Made by a program: the position numbers and the translations under genes
From: Siphonodentalium dalli
Taxonomy: Eukaryota; Mollusca; Scaphopoda; Gadilida; Siphonodentaliidae
DNA: 64,000 nucleotides
Assembly: GCA_032622095.1 (NCBI GenBank)
Contig: CP136066.1
Location: 41,925,835 to 41,989,834 of the forward strand
Direction: 5' to 3'
The notes under the pieces: model-generated
The model's input: the letters and a program-made list of their open reading frames with translations, nothing else
Databases searched by the model: none
Told to the model about the DNA's origin: nothing
Part shown: one piece after another, positions 56,270 to 64,000 of the stretch
Position numbering within the stretch: position 1 is the first letter of the stretch
How the letters are laid out: each line of letters begins with the position of its first letter

Positions 56270-57190
56270 GGGAAAAATTCATGATGGGAGCAATTGAATT
56301 TGAACGATTTTCGATGACAAACATGGCCGTCAGCAGTCATCTTAGATTTTACTCTAAGCATGATTAAATCATTTGGCGCACCATGCAGGCCATGCATATC
56401 GTCACCAAACTTCACATGGATCATCTGGGTGACGTCTAGATGGGAGCTGACAATTTTCCCGAATTATGTTGAAAACATGGCTGCCAATGGATTTTACTCT
56501 TTGTATGAATAAATCCTTTAGCACACCATACAGGTCACACAACTCGTCCGATCGTCATCAGACTTCATATTGATATTAGGGTTGACCGCTAGATGGGATG
56601 TTACCATTTAATTTTAATTTTTTTTGCGAATTCTGTTAAAAATCATGGCCGTCAGTGGCCATATTGGAATTCATATTTGAATCCATCGGCACACCGTGCA
56701 TCCCACAATTATTGGCGAAATGTTTTGAAAGTTTACAGGCATGTTTGGGGTCTCCTCTTGATTGGAGCTATTTAGTTTGAACGATTTTCGATAAAAAACA
56801 TGGCCGCTAGCAGCCAACTTTGATTTACTCTTTGCATGACTGAATCCTTTGGCACAGCCTACAGGCCACATCCCTCATCCGATCGTCACCAAACTCCATA
56901 TGGATACTCAGGGTGACCTCCGGATTGGACCTTATCATATTTTTTTATTTTTTTTGAAAACATGGCTGCTATCAGCCATTTTGAATGTTACTCTTTGTAT
57001 GACTAAATCCGTTAGTACACTCTGCATTTTACAGGTCACATCTCTCATCCGATCGTCACCAGACGTCATATGGATCTTAGGTCGTACCGTTGGTCGGATC
57101 ATTATGAAATTTGGCATAGCTGTTGGCATTGACATGTAGATGGAAATGAGTTATTTTGGGGTAATTCGGCAAAAAAAACATGGCTACCAG
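56270..57190 (+). repeat. Diverged tandem array of ~155-185-bp units, about six copies
   Basis: Each unit has 'aaaaacatggccgtcagcag' type text, 'ttttactctttgcatgacta', 'aatcctttggcacacc' and 'tcatccgatcgtcaccaaac', then 'tatggatcttagggtgacc'. Units start near 56280, 56455, 56640, 56795, 56955 and 57160. The phrase 'catggctgccagcggccat' links this family to the interior of the CAGGGGGG element. Confidence 0.7.
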
Positions 57191-57574
57191 CGACCACAAT
57201 TTAATAATTTAATGCTATTGGTTTCAGCGGGGGATGGTCTAAATACTGTGCAAGTGAATCGATAGAAGTCAGTTAGACTTTAATAAACCATTATCATTAG
57301 AATCATTACCAAGACAGTATGAACTACGACACGAACTGAAATAATATGAATCGTACATGACACGTTGTGGATCAACCACAAATGCTGGGCCTAAAATTTT
57401 CCTTTTATCGGAAGGAGACAAATTTGCAACAATGCAAACACGGATATTTGATTGTGACTACATATGTATAAACTTGAAACGTGTGACAGGGGACTAAGAA
57501 TGAAGTGAGAAGTTCCTGAAATAAAGATATTGAATTTCGCATAATGAACTACAATGTAATACCGATAATAAATG

Positions 57575-58210
57575 CCAATGGCGTATACTAGTCGTAAATA
57601 TTTCGGACAGTCAAACTACCGTCTCACAAAAATTTACCACTACGAGTCCGTTTATGAGAAAATAGTGTCGTTCACACTTATTGCCACTCACAGTAAGGTG
57701 ATATTGACATTTTTACATAATTACGTTCTTATTAGGTCATAATCAGTAATAGGCACGATGATTGTAAGCTCGCGTACCCATTCTTAACTTCCCGAAACAG
57801 TAATCGTAACTACGGATATGGCAAAACGACAACTGATATAATGAATAACTTATAGAAGTCGTATATTTTTCTCTCCAAAAACCTTGTTCGCATAATTGAC
57901 GACTACGAGTCCGTTTGTGAGAAAATAGTGCCGTTCAAACTTCTTGCAACTCGCAGTAAGGTGATATAATTATGTTTGGTGTGATCAGTTTGTACTTAAT
58001 TGTGTGGTTATCAGGTCATAGTCCATGACAGGCTCGATGTTTGCACACAATGCTCGCGTTTCCATCCTTGACTTCCCGAAACCGTAATCGTACCTACGGC
58101 AAAACGACAACTGATAGAAAGACACAAACTCCGGTGACGTACATGAAGCACTTTTTCGTAATTCATATCATTTGTAGTTCATAATGCGACAGGTGTCCAT
58201 CGTCTTGTGT
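57575..58210 (+). repeat. Copy of the 17.68-18.18 kb dispersed repeat
   Basis: Contains a partial internal duplication: 'gactacgagtccgttt' occurs at 57641 and 57899, and 'ggcaaaacgacaactgata' at 57823 and 58097. Confidence 0.8.
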
Positions 58211-58789
58211 TACAATGGCAAGTTTTGAAATCTATGTTGTCGCACGCGTGTTAAAGGCCCGCTTAATTGTCGAACCCCCAGATCACATTATATAAAATAT
58301 ATGACATATTATATACCATATCAAAGAGGAAGCTCGAAAACATTGTAATTTCAATTTATTCACTGTAATAATCTCTGGACATTTTGTTTTTGTTGAGATA
58401 AAATCGTCTGTTCTCTGCTCAAGTTTCTGCACAAAGTACATATTTTCAATGGAAGGGGAATAACTCTATATGTTTAAAATAAACTGTAGTTTGAATTATG
58501 TTGCATTCTGGGAGTCATAACGGGGGAAATGATTTCATGATTTAAGTTATTTTGTATTACTCGATGGGCACCTTCTGAGACACAGACATATGGTGATGAA
58601 TTATAGTATTTTAATAATATTTTATGGCATAGATTGTTATTTAAACCGTATATCAGGTATTCGAAATAGTCTATATTTCGAGTTATACGTTCAGCACTCG
58701 AGAACACGAGTACTATGTTTACATTGGATTTACAATTATACACCATTCGCATGTGATCATTATAACGTAACATGTCTATATTTATACAT

Positions 58790-58910
58790 TGAGTTCATGT
58801 GCTTGTGATTTGATCTCTTGATTTATGTACAATATATTTGTAAATGACCATGTACAAATTATATCTCTCCTCAAAAGGAGGCAATAAAGAATTTATATAT
58901 ATATATTGAG
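58790..58910 (+). repeat. Possible LINE 3' tail
   Basis: The string 'tctctcctcaaaaggaggca' + 'ataaagaatt' followed by (TA)n is typical of a non-LTR element 3' end: a small hairpin, an AATAAA-like signal and a short tandem tail. A similar string lies at 60674-60715. No coding part is recognised upstream. Confidence 0.4.
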
Positions 58911-60785
58911 ATGTTTTCTCCAATTAAACTTGTCTTTATTTTTAGGGTGGGCAAGCATCGCGAAAATTTACCAATCTACCAAAACTCCTATCTGTTTTAC
59001 GCTTAAAACACTAGAAGGTATTCCGAGATGGGTGGGTGGTCCGAGAGGCAACAAACTCCCTCATCAGCTGACACCAACCAAATGTTTTGCTAAAGACTTT
59101 TTATGCTCATATTTGACATGTGCAACAGTCTAAAACATATTATAACTGCAAAAACACCATAGCAATGTTACATGGATCTCATATGGGGCTTTATGAGCCT
59201 CAGTGGATATGACATTAAGCTATGGCATGTTACATAATTATTGGACGGTGAGGTGACACCTTCGGAAAAAACGTTGGAGAAATGTAAAACTGAAATAAAA
59301 TTGAACAAGGAGTTCAATCTAAAAACAATTAATAAAATAAAATAATGTTTTTTAAATTTAAAAATAGTGTTTAAATGATCAAAATGTGCTTGAAGGGGCC
59401 GCCGCTGTCTCTTAGACTCTGTCTGATATCAAAATGTGCGTGATGTCGCACAAATGGGCCACATGTCACTTCAACGCTGAATATGGACTCCCAAAGGGAG
59501 CCTGTTTCGACTATTGTAGTATGATAGAAGTTACTCAAGTAGACTAACAAAAGCGGAATGGAATATGTTAGATAATGGGCTGGTTGAGACTAATCAGGAA
59601 CTAGTTAGAAATTATGGAATTGTGTGTATCCTGCACAATGACCTAGGTTTGCAGATATCATCAATTTATCAAATATTATTTCCGATTGCAGCCGGGTAAA
59701 CATCCTCTCTATGTATTTATTTTCAAAATATGTCACTATCAGTTGATTTGGAACTTAGCAACTGATATGTCATGGATAATGTCTACAACACGTCAACAGT
59801 GAGTCGAAAGTCAAGATTAAGTTCACTGTCCTCAGGTCGTGAGATGGTATCAGCTGAAAATATATTACAGCCAAATAGCCAAAACACATGTTCGGTGTAA
59901 TAGCTTGCAGGGGAAAATGGTATACCACTGGATATGCCCGGGATATATCACAGTCTCATTACACACTGACCTTGAAACTCCAATGCATGTATATGGTAGA
60001 CAAATGCCGTATCAGCCAGTATTTGAAAAGAATCTTCACATTTGCCTGTATTGAAACATTTTATATTCAATTAAAACAGGTTCTGAAACAGGTCAAACTG
60101 CCAATTGAACTAAATGAGATAACTTCCCAGTTAAATGAGTGATATCAGTAGGGGTTTATGCGGTTTATACCACAATTAGTTAATTTGGGGGGTGGGTGTC
60201 AAATATTGGGAGTACACTGTTTTTTTTGTGTAGGTTTGGTGGTGGTGTGGTGGGTCCCCGAAAATGACAGATGCAAAACAACGCCATACCATCCTGCAAA
60301 TCTGTTACTACGCCCCACCCCCGATGTTATATATGATATCTACATGACGTGCCTTATACTGGACATGATTCTTTCTAATATAGTACAAAAATCACAATTG
60401 AGAACGCTCTTTTCAGCAACCGCTTGTTGTGCGATGGAAGCCTTGATGCATGCTCTATATAAGAGGCGATCGTTGAAATTTTTGGTCTAAAAAAAAACAC
60501 TTCACAATAAATGCTGGTTGGAAAATCAAACTATCATTTTCGACTGCTTAACATTATGACCGTAGTTTATTTGGGGGGGGGGACATCCCAATCCCCATGT
60601 CGCCATACTCCTGCTTCTAAGACATAACGTTTATGGACGGAATGTATGCTCGTGCTCATGTATATGTAAATATAACTCTCTCATGAGGAGGGATTGAAGA
60701 TTATATATATGCATATAGTTATTGCATGCTGCATGGTTTGTGTATTGTCTTTGTGTTGGAATAATGTATGTTTAAACAAAAGTTG
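58911..60785. other. Non-coding stretch
   Basis: No supported gene. 58945-59010 recalls the 'gcatcgcgaaaatctac' tail of the 13-14 kb duplication, and 60490-60640 the repeat at 14.9 kb. The plus frame at 60158-60490 has no motif. Confidence 0.4.
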
Positions 60786-61011
60786 TTAGGCGCGAGTAGC
60801 GGCTTTAGTTATTTCATTTCGCACAACGAACTACATGTACTACTGATAGACTTACGGATAGCTTATGGAAGTCGTAAATGTTCGTACGGACCAAAAAAAA
60901 CCTTTTTCGCATAATTGAAGACTGCGAGTCCGTTTGTGAGAAAATAGTGTAGTTTAAAATATGTTTGACACTCGCAGTTAGGTGATATGATAATGGTTGG
61001 TGTGATTATAT
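60786..61011 (+). repeat. Left part of a split dispersed repeat
   Basis: Copy of the 17.68-kb repeat up to 'ggttggtgtgatta'. The rest resumes at about 63268 ('aattgtgtggttatcaggtc') after the duplicated element. Confidence 0.8.
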
Positions 61012-63267
61012 AGTATACTAGCAGGTTAGCCCGCCACTGGCGGCATTCGTCCCATGGCTTTGTTTCAGAAACATGACATTTTTGAATATGAATTTAATGT
61101 TTTTTAAATTTAATATATTTTGTTTCTGAATTGTTTTTTTATTGTTAATTTTTTTTAATTTTAAATTGTTTTAATTAAATTGTAAATTGTTTTAATTAAT
61201 TTTTTTGTTTCTGGCGGAAAAATTTACCCGTAGAAATCCCCCCTTCCTAGGAACGACAGACAACGCATTCTTTGTTTCGTGAAATCTCTCTACGATAACA
61301 TTGCATTGAATTTAAAACAAACGCTTCCGTCGGGAAATCTGTCTGCATAATATTTTGAGTCTGCCGTACCCGTCGTAATATCGTGAAATCTCTCTGCATA
61401 ATAGATAACATTGCATTGAATCTGTTGTTGGCATTCAGGGCTTCGGGTCGTTGTTGTTGGCATCACGGCTCCCCGAAAACTATCACATTGCCGAAAACGT
61501 GTATTTAGTAATATCGTTGTTGTTGATATTTACGGCTTGGGGGCTATTTTCTTATTTAGCAAGTTTGAGCTCAATCGGTTCGAGTCTATAAAGGACACAC
61601 TCATATATATGACACTTCCCGTGGGTAGTAAGTTTGAGCTCAATCGGCATTCCCTGGAATTTCCCGTAGATTGGCAGATTCCAGTAGCTTTATAATGGTA
61701 TATCTGGGGAGAAATCTGATGCTATATTCGTGATTATCTGGGATGATTTCGGTATATAACTATATACTGTAAAAACAAAGCGCGCCATCCGTGCTCGCAG
61801 GGTTGGTCAGAAACAAATGTTTTTTAAATTTAATGTATGTTCCGTATATCTCTCTGCAGATGCAAATAACGTTGAATGGCAAACAGACGCTCTTTATAGA
61901 GATGCGTCAAAAACAAACGCTCATTAAATAATCACTTGATTAACCCACGCCGTGCCTTTGCGGTGATTTGAGATTGGAGAACGGGTGCTCTGAGCTTCCC
62001 TAAACCGCGACCACGGTCGTGTCGGTGGTATTTGACACTTACATAGGAAGTTTGAGCTCAATCTGTACACGCGTTTTGGATTCTATGAAGTACACACACA
62101 CACACACACACATATATACGAAGTCTCAAAATATATAGTATAGACTAGCAGGTTAGCCCGCCACTGGCGGCATTCGTCCCATGGCTTTGTTTCAGAAACA
62201 TGACATTTTTGAATATGAATTTAATGTTTTTTAAATTTAATATATTTTGTTTCTGAATTGTTTTTTTATTGTTAATTTTTTTTAATTTTAAATTGTTTTA
62301 ATTAAATTGTAAATTGTTTTAATTAATTTTTTTGTTTCTGGCGGAAAAATTTACCCGTAGAAATCCCCCCTTCCTAGGAACGACAGACAACGCATTCTTT
62401 GTTTCGTGAAATCTCTCTACGATAACATTGCATTGAATTTAAAACAAACGCTTCCGTCGGGAAATCTGTCTGCATAATATTTTGAGTCTGCCGTACCCGT
62501 CGTAATATCGTGAAATCTCTCTGCATAATAGATAACATTGCATTGAATCTGTTGTTGGCATTCAGGGCTTCGGGTCGTTGTTGTTGGCATCACGGCTCCC
62601 CGAAAACTCTCACATTGCCGAAAACGTGTATTTAGTAATATCGTTGTTGTTGATATTTACGGCTTGGGGGCTATTTTCTTATTTAGCAAGTTTGAGCTCA
62701 ATCGGTTCGAGTCTATAAAGGACACACTCATATATATGACACTTCCCGTGGGTAGTAAGTTTGAGCTCAATCGGCATTCCCTGGAATTTCCCGTAGATTG
62801 GCAGATTCCAGTAGCTTTATAATGGTATATCTGGGGAGAAATCTGATGCTATATTCGTGATTATCTGGGATGATTTCGGTATATAACTATATACTGTAAA
62901 AACAAAGCGCGCCATCCGTGCTCGCAGGGTTGGTCAGAAACAAATGTTTTTTAAATTTAATGTATGTTCCGTATATCTCTCTGCAGATGCAAATAACGTT
63001 GAATGGCAAACAGACGCTCTTTATAGAGATGCGTCAAAAACAAACGCTCATTAAATAATCACTTGATTAACACACGCCGTGCCTTTGCGGTGATTTGAGA
63101 TTGGAGAACGGGTGCTCTGAGCTTCCCTAAACCGCGACCACGGTCGTGTCGGTGGTATTTGACACTTACATAGGAAGTTTGAGCTCAATCTGTACACGCG
63201 TTTCGGATTCTATGAAGTACACACACACACACACACATATATACGAAGTCTCAAAATATATAGTATA
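61012..63267 (+). repeat. Tandem duplication of a 1,127-bp element, two nearly identical units
   Basis: Unit 1 (61012-62138) and unit 2 (62139-63267) differ at only a handful of positions, for example 'actatcaca'/'actctcaca' and 'cgttttgga'/'cgtttcgga'. Each starts 'actagcaggttagcccgcc' and ends with (CA)n, 'catatatacgaagtctcaaa' and 'atatatagtata'. Internal phrases 'agtttgagctcaatcggttc' and 'gagtctataaaggacac' recur within a unit. No long frame. It splits a copy of the 17.68-kb repeat. The head-to-tail arrangement and the terminal text recall Penelope-like elements, but no RT is present. Confidence 0.88.
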
Positions 63268-63545
63268 GATAATTGTGTGGTTATCAGGTCATATAGTCAA
63301 TGGTAGTCTCGATGTTTGCACGCACAGCTCGCGTTCCCATTCTTGGCTTCTATAATTTAACCCGTAATCGTAACTACGAATATGGCAAAACGACAACTGA
63401 TAGAAAGAACACAAATTCTAGTGACGTAGTACCCTATTCCTAATTCTTATCAGTAGTTGTTCATTATGCGAAATGTGTCGAAAGTTGACTATTATGTCAC
63501 GATTCGTGTCTCATTGCCAATAACGAAATACACTGTCACGTTGCA
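63268..63545 (+). repeat. Right part of the split dispersed repeat
   Basis: Continues the 17.68-kb repeat from 'aattgtgtggttatcaggtc' to 'aacgaaatacactgtcacg'. Confidence 0.8.
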
Positions 63546-63559
63546 CGGACTTCATTTCA

Positions 63560-64000
63560 TTTCTGAGCTGCATAAACATTTAGGTCAGTCACCCCACAGG
63601 TAAATGGTCGACAGTTTCTGGTTGTTTTCGAACGGTATCTTCCAATCAAATGCGTTACATTTTCTGCTTCCCACGGGTGTGTTTTCTACATATCTACCAC
63701 GTGACAACATTCGAACCATTGAACATCGACATGTGTGGCGCACTATATCTGGCCACACCACTTCATAAGTTTGTGTGACCACAGTTTTGAGTCAGATGCC
63801 TATGGATCAACATCACTATTCCCAAACTAACAATGAAATCGTTAGGCTAATCCCATACATGTTTCAACAAAGATCTCAATATTTGTTGATTTATTGACTT
63901 TTAATAGTTCGCACCAAACTAAATTTGGCCTGCCCCCGCTACTTACTGTGTGCTTCAACCCACAAGGGATTTATGCAGCTCAAAAGTAGGTCACCTCAAG
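63560..64000 (+). repeat. Second copy of the 50.04-50.48 kb repeat, cut by the window edge
   Basis: Matches 50043-50480 nearly base for base and runs off the end at 'ggtcacctcaag'. The inverted-repeat edge seen at 50.5 kb would lie just outside the window. Confidence 0.88.

Overview
This is animal nuclear DNA, most likely from a mollusc. It is AT-rich, has no bacterial gene packing, and is dominated by dispersed and tandem repeats. Three things point to a mollusc: a Mab-21/cGAS-like receptor gene of the type expanded in that phylum, recurrent AT-rich repeat phrases such as 'gttatggcccttg' and 'gttatctcccttt' that I associate with molluscan genomes, and a BEL/Pao element plus several non-LTR families. 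The phylum is an inference, not proven.

Only one long gene looks intact: an intronless 694-residue Mab-21/cGAS-like nucleotidyltransferase at 18836-20920 (minus), which keeps its GS and DxD catalytic motifs. The other notable coding block is at 25.9-27.9 kb (minus). It holds a zinc-finger, poly-Gln, FtsK/HerA-type (A32-like) packaging ATPase followed by a second zinc finger, with a small PC4-like protein just upstream. I read this block as a remnant of a Polinton/adintovirus-like element. Its C-terminus lies in the -1 frame, and a T TTA AAC heptamer sits in phase inside the overlap.

Layout: 1-8.2 kb is non-coding, with a hairpin, a CRE/ETS/YY1-like cluster (3.46-3.73 kb) and repeat arrays. 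8.3-9.1 kb holds a decayed basic-protein ORF. 11.7-14.5 kb has two tandem arrays and a segmental duplication. 15.7-17.5 kb is a LINE that has lost its reverse transcriptase. 18.8-20.9 kb is the cGAS-like gene. 23.4-25.5 kb is a satellite of about 350 bp. 25.9-27.9 kb is the virus-like block. 28.2-31.7 kb is an L1-like LINE interrupted by a 558-bp element. 32.2-32.7 kb is an inverted repeat. 34.8-40.2 kb is a field of ~150-bp repeats into which a hAT-like 1-kb element and a BEL/Pao element have inserted. 43.7-44.5 kb carries LINE fragments. 50.6-54.5 kb is a 3.9-kb palindromic transposon. 56-58 kb and 60.8-64 kb are repeats, including an almost perfect 1,127-bp tandem duplication.

Except for the two virus-like proteins, which could have worked together in packaging and single-stranded DNA handling, the genes do not form a pathway. 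Most of the window is transposon history, and several insertions are resolved to the base by their target-site duplications.
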